Shown here: in pieces, positions 9,503-20,062 of the stretch | Layout: each line of letters starts with the position of its first letter | Position numbering within the stretch: the first letter of the stretch is position 1 | Assembly (NCBI GenBank): GCA_943704525.1 | Contig: CALSCQ010000054.1 | Location: 1 to 33,510 of the forward strand | Length of the DNA: 33,510 nucleotides | Direction of reading: 5' to 3' | Source: Pigoraptor vietnamica | Lineage: Eukaryota > Opisthokonta > Filasterea | Notes under the pieces: model-generated | Database searches by the model: none | Told to the model about the DNA's origin: nothing | The model's input: the letters and a program-made list of their open reading frames with translations, nothing else | Made by a program: the position numbers and the translations under genes

Positions 9503-11416
9503 CTAGATGGCGCCTGACCCCTTGAGCTTGGCGACGAGCTCCTCCACCGTCGCGACCTTCGCACCGGCCTTGCGCACAGGGGGGTCCTCGACGCTCACCG
9601 TCTGCACACACGCGAGAATCAGTGCCGTACCGAACACCAGTCAATGACCGACACCAACGATATCCGATTCTCAATCAGGCGCAACAAGAAACGCGCGACG
9701 AAGGAAGCGCACGCACCTGGACGTGGGGCTTGATGTCGACGCCGAGTGCCTGCGGTGTCTTCGTCTCAAGCGGCTTCTTCTTCGCCTTCTGCGCGTGCGC
9801 CAAGTGCAGCGCAAGCGGCAGGGTGAGCGAAGGAAAGTGCAAAGCCTGAAATCCGCTCCAATCCACCATGCACACTGTGCGAAGAACCCCCTTGCATGTG
9901 CCCACAACGGACGAGACACGCACTGGCCTCAACGCTAACCCTAACCCAACCCACGCAACGGCAAAATAAACGGCGAACGCACCATGATGTTGGGCAGCGT
10001 CGCATAGCGAGGCTGGTTCAACCTGTGTGAGATGGTTGCAACGGAGAGTACTACACGTCAGACACGCACTGGAAAGGCTTTCAACGGCACATCACAACGC
10101 AAGACACACGTAGGCAACACGCAACGGTACACAACACACGCAGGGGACCACAAGCCCATCCACCAGTCACGTGCCTGAGGTCGGCGGTGAGCACGGCGGG
10201 AAGCTTAACCTCGACCGTCTCGAGGCCGCCGTCAATTTCACGCACGACCTTCAGCGTGTTGTCGGCCTTGTCGACCTTGGACGCAAACGTCGCCTGCGTC
10301 CGAACATCGGCATCAAGGTGTCAGTGAATGCGGGACGGCGGAGAGGGAGAGGGAGAGGGGGGGAGGGGTGTCTCCATGCCCATCGCCCCATGCGCAGTGA
10401 TGGAGGAAGGGAGAAAGCCACGAGATTCTCCATTCTGAGGGATGCAAACAACACACGCACAAAGCGACACGGAGGCACACAACACGCTGTATGCCGGCAC
10501 ACTCATGCAGGGCGATGGGTACGCTGCGTGCACGCGGCCCACCTGCGGCCAGTCGAGGAGTGCTGCGAGCATTTGGCCCGTCTGGTTGGCGTCGTCGTCA
10601 ATGGCCTGCTTGCCGAGAATGACGAGGTCGCTCTGCGCACAGCGTGGGAAAACGAGTGAGAAGCCGTCGTGGCGGCACAATGGCGTCAGAGCGCATACAC
10701 AGCTACGGCGTCGCACAAAAAACAAACTGCACATAGAGGCCCAAACACGCCATGCAACAGCCTGCAGCCCAACCGAGACGCACCTGCGTCTCCGTTGCGA
10801 GCTTCTGGAAGATCTTGGCGACAGCGAGGGGCTGGAGGTTCTCATAATCCTACACACGCGACAGGCACACAGAGTTCCCTTAGTTAAATAAGAGTGTGTG
10901 CGTGCGCAATGGGTCAAACACACGTACGCACCTTGCCCTCGACAGTCACGTGGATGGCCTTGTCGGCGCCCATGGCGAGGGCCGTGCGGAGCGTCTCCTG
11001 GCACGCCGCAGGGCCACAGCTCACGGCGATGACCTCCTTCGCGACGTTCTTCTCCTTCAGCTTGATGGCCTGCGTAAGCGACGCGTAAGCAGAGCGGTAT
11101 AATGCGCACACGAGGGGGTTGTTTTTGGGAGAGATGCAGAAATTCTACCCGACAGAGTGCTCAAAACGCACGCAAGAGGCACCGCACAAAAGCACGCACA
11201 AACCACTCGTGCGTGGGTGCGGACACCAATACCATTCCCACTCGCCCCGCCCTCCACAGCAGCGCACAACCGCACCTCCTCGACGGCAATCTCGTCGAAG
11301 GGGTTGAGGCTGTGCTTGACGCCGTCCGTGAGCACGCCCGACTTGTCCGGCTTGACGCGGACCTTGATGGCATAGTCGACGACGCGCTTGCAGCCGACGA
11401 GCACACGAAGCGCCAT
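9503..11416 (-). CDS. ETFB: Electron transfer flavoprotein subunit beta
   Basis: Eight exons on the minus strand: 11276-11416, 10932-11069, 10784-10849, 10543-10632, 10175-10293, 9983-10022, 9717-9788 and 9503-9601. They join in frame to 254 residues (human ETFB 255). The ETF-beta signatures are in order: [16 protein letters not shown] at the start, [45 protein letters not shown] (AMP/FAD-binding part), EIDGGLETV, then [17 protein letters not shown] and KAKKKP across exons 5-7 (the recognition loop family members use to bind partner dehydrogenases). The C-terminus SVEDPP...RKAG matches too. With ETF-alpha it carries electrons from acyl-CoA and other dehydrogenases to ETF-ubiquinone oxidoreductase in the mitochondrial matrix. 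As in other ETFBs, no long cleavable presequence is seen. Donors are mostly GTGCGT; intron 5 must use a GC donor (AG|GCACGT, 10174-10173). Gene orientation is divergent from the RhoGEF gene. Confidence 0.97.
9935..9955. repeat. Short telomere-like (CTAACC)n stretch
   Basis: Two CTAACC units followed by a degenerate CAACCC, inside ETFB intron 6 (9789-9982). It is the CCCTAA form of the widespread TTAGGG repeat. Too short to call a true interstitial telomere. Confidence 0.4.
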
Positions 11417-12163
11417 GGTGCTATGGGGAAAGAGAAAGAAAGAAGGAAGAGAAGGGAGCAAAGACAAAACACGTCTCACTATAAACCACGCAACAATACA
11501 CAAGGGAAACGGAGAAGGGCTTGTAGAGTGTGCATCGACTGAATCGCCGTATGTGTGTGTGTGTGTGTGTGTGTGTGGTCTCTCAGATCACGCGACGGCC
11601 GCGCCCCCGGATGAATGTTTGACAACCGCGATACAATTCAATACAACGTCTATAAAAGTGCGTATTTAGCACCCCGGATGTCGACTAGGATATCTGTACA
11701 TAAATACACCCCACCGGCTTACGGTGCCGCGAATGGACGTGTTGCTCTTCTCGCGACACGCACCACACTGAAAACACTTCTCACTGCGCGCGCACACACA
11801 GCACACATAGAGATAGAGAGGCAATCGCATTGTCTCTCGGGGAGACAGTCTGTTCTTTTTTCTGTGAAGAGCGGGGCTTGTAGCTACGCGATTACTTTTT
11901 TGCTATTGGGCGCGGCGTCGTTGGATTGGCCCTTTGTGAGTTCTGTCTCTGGCCGTGGACGACAGAAGGAGTGCGAGCGGGAAGGCCCTCGAGGCCGCAC
12001 CATACCCCGCACCAGCTTGTGTCGGACTCGTTCTCAGGCGGTGAAGTGGAACGCAGCCCAAGCACCGCGCCTTCCCTCCAGCGACGCGTGTCATGCGGGC
12101 GCACGCGCAGCGCACCCTCGCGCACCGCCCCCGTGTGTGAGCGCCCGCGCGCGCCACTCGAGC
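11417..12163. promoter_or_regulatory. Divergent intergenic region ETFB / RhoGEF
   Basis: 747 bases between the ETFB start (-) and the chosen RhoGEF start (+). It contains a (GT)n run at about 11551-11576. The RhoGEF frame is open through much of it from 11615, but that sequence looks non-coding. Both promoters should lie here; no element was identified. Confidence 0.45.
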
Positions 12164-14653
12164 ATGTCGGGGGGTGCGCCGGGTGTGGACCCGGCGGACC
12201 TTGCGTGGCTCGATGCCTTCCAGGACGACGCGGCGCAGTTGCTGCGCGATCTCGACCTCATGCTCCCGGGCACAAAGACTGCCCCCGCCGCCCCATTGCC
12301 CGTTGAGGCCACACCAGTTCCGGTGTCGCCATTTTCTTTCACGCCGGCGCCTTCAACTCCCGTTGCGTCGTCGCCTGCTCCGGCAGAGCCTGCGTCTGTA
12401 GCGCCCGTGACGCCCCCATCACTCCACGCGACTGCGGCAAAGACTAGCGACCCGTCGCTCTCTGCGAGTGCGCCGGCTCAGTTGCTTTCGGGGAACCCAT
12501 CTCCTTCGCAGCCGTCGGTGGTCACGTCGTCGCCAGTGGCCGACGTGCCACTCAGGCCCGCCGCCATGTCGCTCAGTATGGACGAACCGCCGCCGCGACC
12601 GCCCCCGCGCAGCGACAGCCTGGTGCCGCACGACACGAGCCGCATGCCCGTGTTCCCTCTCCTGTCGCAAGGGACCCCGGCGCCGCAGTCGACACCGGCT
12701 CCGGCAATTCCCGCCATTGTTGCGCCCACCGCAGCGCACGCGCCATCGCGGCCGCGTCTGGACACGCTGGAGGCGATGCTTGCTGAGACCCAACTGCTCG
12801 TCGATTCGCTCGAGGTGTTCGACTCGTCGTTTGACGCGCGAGGTCCCTCCCCGACACCCGCGTCTGCAGCGCAGTCGGCTGTGGCCACCGCACCGGCAGC
12901 TGCACCTGCACCCGCGCCCTCTGCGCCATGGCGACCGTCTCACACACAAGCACCACAACCAGCGGCGCCTCCCACGAGCTCTGTCCCCGCACCATCGACC
13001 GCATCGACAGCTGCGCAGGCGGATGCCGCGAAGCCCGCGTGGCTACCGGGGGGACCGGCAAACGCCCCGCGTGCAAGCGACGCCGCATCCCCTTCTTCGC
13101 CGTCGCCAACGGCATCGCCTGCGTCGCCCGCTGCGGACGGCCACTCGTCGCGGCCGACGTCCGTTGGCAAGCTCCTTCCACCCGAGCGCCTGTCGCTCGC
13201 GGGTGCCCCTTCGTGGCAGCCGACGCACTCGGGGCCCACGACCATTCCGCTGTTCCCCGCCAATCCGGCAAAGCCGCTCGACCGCACGTCGCTGTCGCAG
13301 GCGCCGCCGCAGGCAGCCGCGGCTATCGAAGCACTTGGGTCGCGCACGGACGCAATTGTGGCCGCGCTGGAGAGTGCGGAGGCAGCGGCAATGCTAGACG
13401 CTTCGCTCGATGCGCTCGCGATTGACGCCGCGAAGGCTGCTCCGGCAGACACGAAGGGGGCTGTGTCCGGGCTTAAGGTGACCGCCGGGGTGGCGTCGGA
13501 GACGGATACCACGGACTCCGACGACGGACTGCAGGAGAGCGGGACGTTCTTCACGCCAGGCGGCAGCGAGGACGACTCGCTGGACGAAGGCGCTGGCGAT
13601 GCAAAGGTGCGTTTGAAAGCCGCGTCCGTAGCTTGAATTGCGCGGTGGCTGTGGTTTGGTCGCCGTTCTATCTATGCGACACTGTGTTGGCTGTGTCTGT
13701 GACTTTCGATTGTCCGCTGTGCATTGAAGATCTTTCCGATTTACTCACTGTGTTCAATTGTGCCTTGCGTGCGTGTGGGTGCGGTGTGCGGAACAGGCGG
13801 CTGCGGCTGAACCGGAAGCACCGCGTGTGGATTCGATGACGCCCGAGGAGAAGGTCGGTGTTCGCGGCTGTTTGTACATATTGTCCGCAGCTCACCCTCG
13901 GCGCCGTTTTGGCTAATTACGGGACCGCAGGCGCTGTACCGACGGTTCAAGATTGCGGAGGAGCTCGTGACAACGGAGCGCACGTGGGTGTGATGCTTGT
14001 GGCGATCGTGTGCCCGTGTTGGCGGTGTTATCTGGAGAACTTCGTGTGGAAGAGAGTATAATCTGTAATGGGCATGCATATGTGTAACGACGAGGGCAGT
14101 TGTGTGTGTCTGCTCGAGTGCTGTAACGCCGCCTTCTAACACGATCGCTCTGTTCCAATTGGACAGATATGTCAACACACTGCGAGTCATCAAGGAGGTG
14201 TGTCCTCTGTTACTTGCGTGCTGTGCGTCAGAGCCCATTGTCGCTTGTACCCGACAGCACGTTTCGACACATTTGATAGGTGCACTTGCCCCACATCGCA
14301 CGCGGACCACAGGATAACTCACACGCCTGGTGTCGCCCTCCAACGCAATAGAGAATAACGCACGCACGCGCCCAATGTCTCGCTTCAACGCAATACATAA
14401 TAACTCACGGGTGCGCCCGCTGACTTTGCAGGTGTTTGCGGACACGCTGACGAAGGCGAACACCGCGCGGAGCCTCGTTCCACCAAAGGTCCTCTCGGTG
14501 ATGTTCTGCGGCATTCCGGAGCTCTACTCGCTCAACTCTGCGATGCTGGCACAGCTGGAGCAGCGGCTGGCCGCGTGGCAGGACGACAGGCGCATCTGCG
14601 ACGTCTTTGTGCAACTCACCCCGTTTCTCAAGATGTACAAGCTCTACATACAG
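12164..14653 (+). CDS. RhoGEF (DH-domain) protein, 3' part missing
   Basis: Exons 12164-13606, 13797-13853, 13931-13983, 14167-14197 and 14432-14653 join in frame to 602 residues. The first ~480 residues (MSGGAPGVDPADLAWLDAF...) are Pro/Ala/Ser-rich and probably disordered, with acidic stretches near residues 440-480. From about residue 501 a Dbl-homology domain starts: ALYRRFKIAEELVTTERTYV (split by an intron inside the Thr codon; donor GTGGGT at 13984), then VNTLRVIKEVFADTL, and later QLTPFLKMYKLYIQ. DH domains activate Rho GTPases by exchanging GDP for GTP. About 100 of the usual ~190 residues are present; the most conserved last helix (QRIPRY type) and a PH domain were not found in the next 3 kb of the + strand. 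Either the gene continues after a very large gap, or it is truncated or mis-assembled at the adjacent (CA)n tract. Confidence 0.8.
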
Positions 14654-14783
14654 GTGCGTCGGTTGGCATGTGCCGTGGGGAAGGGCAGCGGTGCTTAATG
14701 TCGGATTCCAGCTTGTATCGTACGTGTGTCCATTGACTGCACGTGTGCGTAAAGACTTCCGTCGCCCTCTCTCACACCCAAAC

Positions 14784-14964
<181 letters not shown>

Positions 14965-15061
14965 GACACACACGCCGGCACGCGCCAACACCACGCCGGC
15001 CGCACCGCCGGCAAGAAGAGCCAACTGAACTCCGCCAAGACGTCCGTCCCTGGCGTCAGCT

Positions 15062-15742
15062 GAAAGTCAAGTAACAAAATGTTACGACGACGCCGACCCA
15101 ACGCCTTAATTAGGGACCGGCTCGCTGGCGCGCAGCCGGCCCGGTTGAATCGTCAGCCAGGAGGCATGGTCACGTGGCCGTAGCACCGGGCCGAATTCCG
15201 CCCGGTGGCGGCGGCCGTCACCGAGTCTGACTGTCAGTAACTGACCCGGGTGGCTGCCGATAACAGCGCACGGAGGGCCAGTGCAGTCCCCCGCGGCAAG
15301 TGGCGCTAAACTGAACTGAGCCGGTTGGTCTCAGGCGCCGACAGACACACACTTCATGCGCTGGTTCCGGCGGTCAACCCCGCCGGCACGCATGAGCCGC
15401 AGGCCGCCAACTGGCTTCACTGAACCCAAGCCGCCGGCTCGTACTGCCAGCATTGTGGATGGCTCCGCGGGCGGCCGACAGACCTCACGGCAAGCGCAGT
15501 GGCAGTGACAGTCGGCCGGTACTCTGACCCATGCGGTGGTGTCGGCAGGGCACTCGGGCAGGCCCCGGTCAGTCGGTTGGTGTCGCCGCACATTCAATTC
15601 ACTCACTCACAGCCTGAACTCCGGCCCTCAGTGACAAAGCCCCCTTCGGTACCCACCAGTATCTAACCCAATAAACCGTAACAATGGCTCAGTACTTATG
15701 GCCGTTTTGCCGTTTGAATGCATTCATTTGCGCTCTCCACAC
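15062..15742. other. Unexplained gene-free stretch rich in CTGA/TCAG words
   Basis: No ORF of quality on either strand and no match to a RhoGEF 3' half. The stretch repeats short words such as ACTGA, CTGAAC, GTCAGT and GCCGGC and differs in texture from the other intergenic regions. It could be a decayed mobile element, but no terminal repeats or target duplication could be found by eye. Confidence 0.35.
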
Positions 15743-16663
15743 TCAGAGCCCCTTTCGCCTGAGCTCGTCCTTCTTCCTCTCCAGCCACCACTTCGCCTCC
15801 CAACTCCCCTCGTCCACTGCCGCACTCCGAACCAGCGCAACGCCCCTCGCCTCGTCACGCGACACTCCGTTGCCATGGAAGAGACGTTCGCCCAACGCAT
15901 GCATCGCCCCAAAGTGGCCCATCGCAGAAGCCCTCTCATACTGCGCAACAGCCGCCAATTCATCGCATGACACGCCACGGCCATAGAGCAGGCAATTGCC
16001 TAGGGTGAACATCCCCGCCGCACACCCGCCGTTCGCAGAAGAGACAAAGAGCGAACGCGCCCAGTCTGTGTTTTCTGCGGTCCCTATGCCCCAAAGGTGG
16101 CGATAGCCCATCTCAAACGCACGCACGGGGTCGCGCTCCGCATCATCGCCGTCACAGAGATCGAGAGACGCGCTCGCATCCACGGCGGCTTCGTACCGTG
16201 CCCAGGCCTCTAATTCATCGTGAGGACCGCCCAATCCGTATGCATAGAGCGCGTCTAGCGACAGGTGGGCGCGCGCCTTCTCCACTTCGGTCGCTCTTTC
16301 GTCCAAGAGCACCTCTTGGAACAGCGTCCGCGCGCGCTTAAATTCAAACGGAGCAAAGTGAAACGCCCTAATCGCGCACTCAAAGGGGCTCAGCACGAGT
16401 TTTCCCGCGGGAATCCGCGAATCCACCTCCTCGCGGAATGCCGCGTCCTCAAAGTACATTCGAGTGTGCTGCGACGACAGGCGGTACACGCGCTCGTGGC
16501 GAAGGAGGCGAAACAGACGACCGCACGTCTTGGCCAGCGCGCCCTTCTCGCCGTTCGTAAGATGCGGCAACACGTGGACGACAACCAACTCCGATGAAAG
16601 CGTGTCGAGGTTTGGAGGAGCCGCTGAGAGCGAATTGGGACACCGAGACGCACCCATTGTCAT
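15743..16663 (-). CDS. F-box-like, Sel1-repeat protein
   Basis: Single exon. The frame extends to an ATG at 16768; the ATG at 16663 (MTMGASRC) is preferred as the start because the upstream 35 residues look non-coding, giving 306 residues. Near the N-terminus is an F-box-like segment with a leucine/arginine pattern (LSSELVVVHVLPHLT ... LAKTCGRLFRLLRHERVYR). The middle and C-terminal parts hold Sel1/TPR-like helical repeats, seen in AFEMGYRHLWGIGT, GMFTLGNCLLYGRGVS and AMHALGERLFHGNGVSRDE, each with the A-x-G-x-x-Y/L-x-x-G-x-G-V pattern. F-box proteins bind Skp1 in SCF ubiquitin ligases, with the repeats as substrate-binding platform; that role is inference here. It is arranged tandemly on the same strand as a second Sel1 gene upstream. 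Confidence 0.82.
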   Translation of the reverse strand: MTMGASRCPNSLSAAPPNLDTLSSELVVVHVLPHLTNGEKGALAKTCGRLFRLLRHERVYRLSSQHTRMYFEDAAFREEVDSRIPAGKLVLSPFECAIRAFHFAPFEFKRARTLFQEVLLDERATEVEKARAHLSLDALYAYGLGGPHDELEAWARYEAAVDASASLDLCDGDDAERDPVRAFEMGYRHLWGIGTAENTDWARSLFVSSANGGCAAGMFTLGNCLLYGRGVSCDELAAVAQYERASAMGHFGAMHALGERLFHGNGVSRDEARGVALVRSAAVDEGSWEAKWWLERKKDELRRKGL

Positions 16664-16829
16664 CGAGGGGCTTAAAACAAGGCGAAGGGAATTGTCCGAA
16701 GTAAAACTGCGCGTGTGTACATAGGGCGCACTATTTAGCGACTGGGACTGAGAGCCGTTCCACTGCATTCAGTCAGCATGAATAAGGGACAGTGCAGCAT
16801 AACACAGCGCAGGGCACACTCAGAGAGTC

Positions 16830-16945
16830 ACGCGGCCCAGTATGGCACTGAGGCAGGTGCAGCACTTCTCACTCTACTCAGTCACACACACGTGTCCTCG
16901 CACATTATGACACGCCAACACAACACAAGAGTCAGCACTTCTCAC

Positions 16946-16985
<40 letters not shown>

Positions 16986-17220
16986 TCCTCGCACATTACG
17001 ACACGTCAACACACAATACAAAGAATCACGCGGCCCAGCACGGCACTGAGGCAGGTGCAGCACTTCTCACTCTCCTCAGTCACACACACGTGTCCTCGCA
17101 CACTAGACACGTCAACACACAATACAAAGAATCACGCGGCCCAGCAAGGCACTGAGGCAGGTGCAGCACTTCTCACTCTACTAACACACGCGTCCTCGCA
17201 CATTACGACAAACCAACTAC
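16830..17220. repeat. Minisatellite with ~105-base unit
   Basis: Three copies of a block starting CGCGGCCCAG (at about 16831, 17030 and 17135) and containing GGCACTGAGGCAGGTGCAGC and CTTCTCACTCT, alternating with a block CACGTGTCCTCGCACATTACG (about 16888, 16980, 17088, and 17187 as CGCGTCCTCG). The first unit is lengthened by an internal (CA)n run at about 16950-16981. It lies upstream of the F-box/Sel1 gene. Confidence 0.85.
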
Positions 17221-17780
<560 letters not shown>

Positions 17781-17841
17781 GATAGGGAGAGAGCCCATTA
17801 ATTACGAACAATAACTTCGCGCGTCGACAGTCGCGTCCCCT

Positions 17842-19386
17842 CTATTCAGTTCTGTTCGCAAGGACACTGTTGACGTGCGCGAGCAGCACCTCCGCGACGA
17901 CATCCCCTCTGGACGCCGCCATCGCCAGCAGGTCCACCCCGTGCTCCATGCGTCCGGGCTGCTCCGAATCCGCGCCGTTGCCGACCAGCATGCTCATACC
18001 CGCAATGCCCACCACGCCGAGTATGGGGTCCTTGACAACGCCGTTCTTCACCGCCTTCGTCAGCCACTCGAGCCCCGCGCGCTTGTCGGCAGCGACGCCG
18101 TCCCCGCTCATGTACGCCTTCGCCAGTTTCGCCATGGCCATGGGGTTGTTCCCGTCGGCCGCCTCTCGCAGCAGCTCGATACCGCGCGCCTTGTCCTGAG
18201 GCACGCCCTTGCCGCGCATGTAGGCGAGCCCGAGTTCCATCACGGCCTCAAACAAGCCCGTCCCCGCCGCTGCCATCTCGATAAGCGCGAACCCCTCCCC
18301 CTCGTTGACCTCCACGCCGTGCGTCCCGTTCAGCAGGAAGCGGCCGTACTGCAGCTGCGATATCGGAGAGCCGCTCCTCGCCGCCTCCCTGTGCCAGTGC
18401 ACGGCCTTTGCGGCGTCCGCGACGGCCCCAAACAGCCCGTTCTCGTAGATCTCTGCCAGGTGGGACATTGCCGTAGCGCACCCGCGTTCAGCCGCACCCT
18501 CCAGCAGGCGCACTGCCTCCGCCAGTTCCCACGGCGGCGACGACGGCGTGATGTCCTTCACAATCGTCCTTGCGCGATACAGCATGGCGATGGGGTCGCC
18601 GCTCTCCACCGCCGCCCGCAGCTCCTCGGTGCTCATGGCGAACAGCGCTTCGGCTGCGCGGTTCTCCTCCATTAGCTTCCGCGCGTCGGGGTGTCCCTTC
18701 CTCCCGACCTCCTCCAGCAGCAGTGACGCACTGGCGATGTCCTCTTCCCTCAGCGCATCGACGCCGTTGGGCACGCCAATGGCGTGGCAGTAACAGTACA
18801 TGTAGGCGCCGTCGGGGTCGCCCTCGCTCGTCGCACGCTTGGCCATGGCGAAGGCCTCCGAAGCCCCAATGCGCGCGAGTCGATTGCGCTCGACGAACTC
18901 TCGGTCGCGGCTGAAGTAGAGCTTCGCAAGCGTGGTGCATGCCCTCACGTGACCTGCCGCCGCAGCCTGTCGCAGCTGTTGGACGCCGGCTGCCACGCCC
19001 GCGAGCCCTTCCAGCTTGCAGATGCGGCCCCACCCTTCTTCATACAGCGCGTCCAGGTCACGTGCGCTCGAACGGGCCCACGACGAAGTGCGGAGAAGGC
19101 GAACATGGGCTTGACGCGGCAGCGGTGTCGGGACGTGGTTGTGCTGTCGTGAAACGGCGGTGGTGTGCACTCGCAAGTGCGCACGTGCCGCCAGTGACAT
19201 GCCCACATTAAATCCAAGGGCGGGGGTGCGCGCGGCAGATGCAGAGAGTTGAGATTGCGCTTTCGCGCGTGCGATTGGCGCAGACAGGCGCGACTGTGGA
19301 CACCCTTCGCCGAGCATGACATTCGGCGGCGCCACTCGCCGCAGCGGCAGTGAGCGCGCAAGCGTCAGGCGCAAACGAAGGGCCAT
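17842..19386 (-). CDS. Sel1-repeat protein, probably mitochondrial
   Basis: Single exon, 514 residues from the ATG at 19386 (MALRLRLTLARSLPLRR); an in-frame ATG seven codons upstream (19407) is possible. The first ~100 residues are rich in Arg, Ser and Ala without acidic residues, as in a mitochondrial presequence. From about residue 130 the protein is a run of Sel1-like repeats, clearest in AMSHLAEIYENGLFG, SQLQYGRFLLNGTHGV, AVMELGLAYMRGKGVPQDKA and AMAKLAKAYMSGDGVAADKR, each followed by GIELLREAA-type helices. Such solenoids act as protein-binding scaffolds. No enzymatic domain is present and the partner is unknown. The C-terminal repeats after GVVGIAGMSMLVGNG are degenerate. Confidence 0.87.
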   Translation of the reverse strand: MALRLRLTLARSLPLRRVAPPNVMLGEGCPQSRLSAPIARAKAQSQLSASAARTPALGFNVGMSLAARAHLRVHTTAVSRQHNHVPTPLPRQAHVRLLRTSSWARSSARDLDALYEEGWGRICKLEGLAGVAAGVQQLRQAAAAGHVRACTTLAKLYFSRDREFVERNRLARIGASEAFAMAKRATSEGDPDGAYMYCYCHAIGVPNGVDALREEDIASASLLLEEVGRKGHPDARKLMEENRAAEALFAMSTEELRAAVESGDPIAMLYRARTIVKDITPSSPPWELAEAVRLLEGAAERGCATAMSHLAEIYENGLFGAVADAAKAVHWHREAARSGSPISQLQYGRFLLNGTHGVEVNEGEGFALIEMAAAGTGLFEAVMELGLAYMRGKGVPQDKARGIELLREAADGNNPMAMAKLAKAYMSGDGVAADKRAGLEWLTKAVKNGVVKDPILGVVGIAGMSMLVGNGADSEQPGRMEHGVDLLAMAASRGDVVAEVLLAHVNSVLANRTE

Positions 19387-20062
19387 TGTAACACAGTACG
19401 GCGGCACTCCAACTGACCCACGCAGTTGTGTGGCTGTTACAACTCTGTCTCAACGGACCGGATGTGTTCTCAATCTCCGATGGACGAACGGTGTGGTGAA
19501 CGACGCCGTCGAAAGAGTACGCAGGTCGTGGAGTTAAACAGCCACCGACCGAACCGAGTGGCGACTGGGCTTCTGGGGGCGCCGGGTACAAAGTCAATAG
19601 AGAGTTAAACGGCGCCTGGCGTCGCCCCGTGCGTGTCTTCGAAATCTGTTAGATTCACAGCGTGTGAAAGCACACGGTTTACTTGAGTTATCACCCAAAG
19701 TGAGCGAAAAGTGAGAACAAATTGTGTGCGTTGTAGAATAATGTCACGCACATGTTATCGTCCGGCTGTCCAGTCAATTGTCCACCAAGGGTAACCGACC
19801 ACAACTGGCACTGCCACGGTTGACCCACGCACCGACTCGCCGGCCTCAACCGCTGCAAAACACAGACATCTTCAAGTCGTCAGAGCGCAAGCAACAAAAA
19901 CGTTCATTCACTCCTTGAAAATACAGTGGGTGCCGGACCCACCGCACATCTCCATACTTTAATTGGCCGTGTTGAGGATCTAAGTCACCGGCTTCAGAAT
20001 TGAGCTCACAGAGAGCGGTGACACACGCAACACGCGCAGTCGTCAGTTCGCCATCCAATGCC
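19387..20062. other. Intergenic region between Sel1 and kinase genes
   Basis: About 675 bases upstream of the Sel1 gene and downstream of the kinase gene, both on the minus strand. No supported ORF, repeat or RNA gene. It should contain the Sel1 promoter. Confidence 0.4.

Noticed and set aside
12419-13554. Minus-strand ORFs opposite the RhoGEF N-terminal exon
   Set aside because: Low-complexity shadows of the Pro/Ala-rich exon; the plus frame joins in frame to the DH exons.
15331-15606. Minus-strand 91-residue ORF in the unexplained stretch
   Set aside because: No recognisable domain, no neighbouring exons, and codon texture unlike the genes around it.
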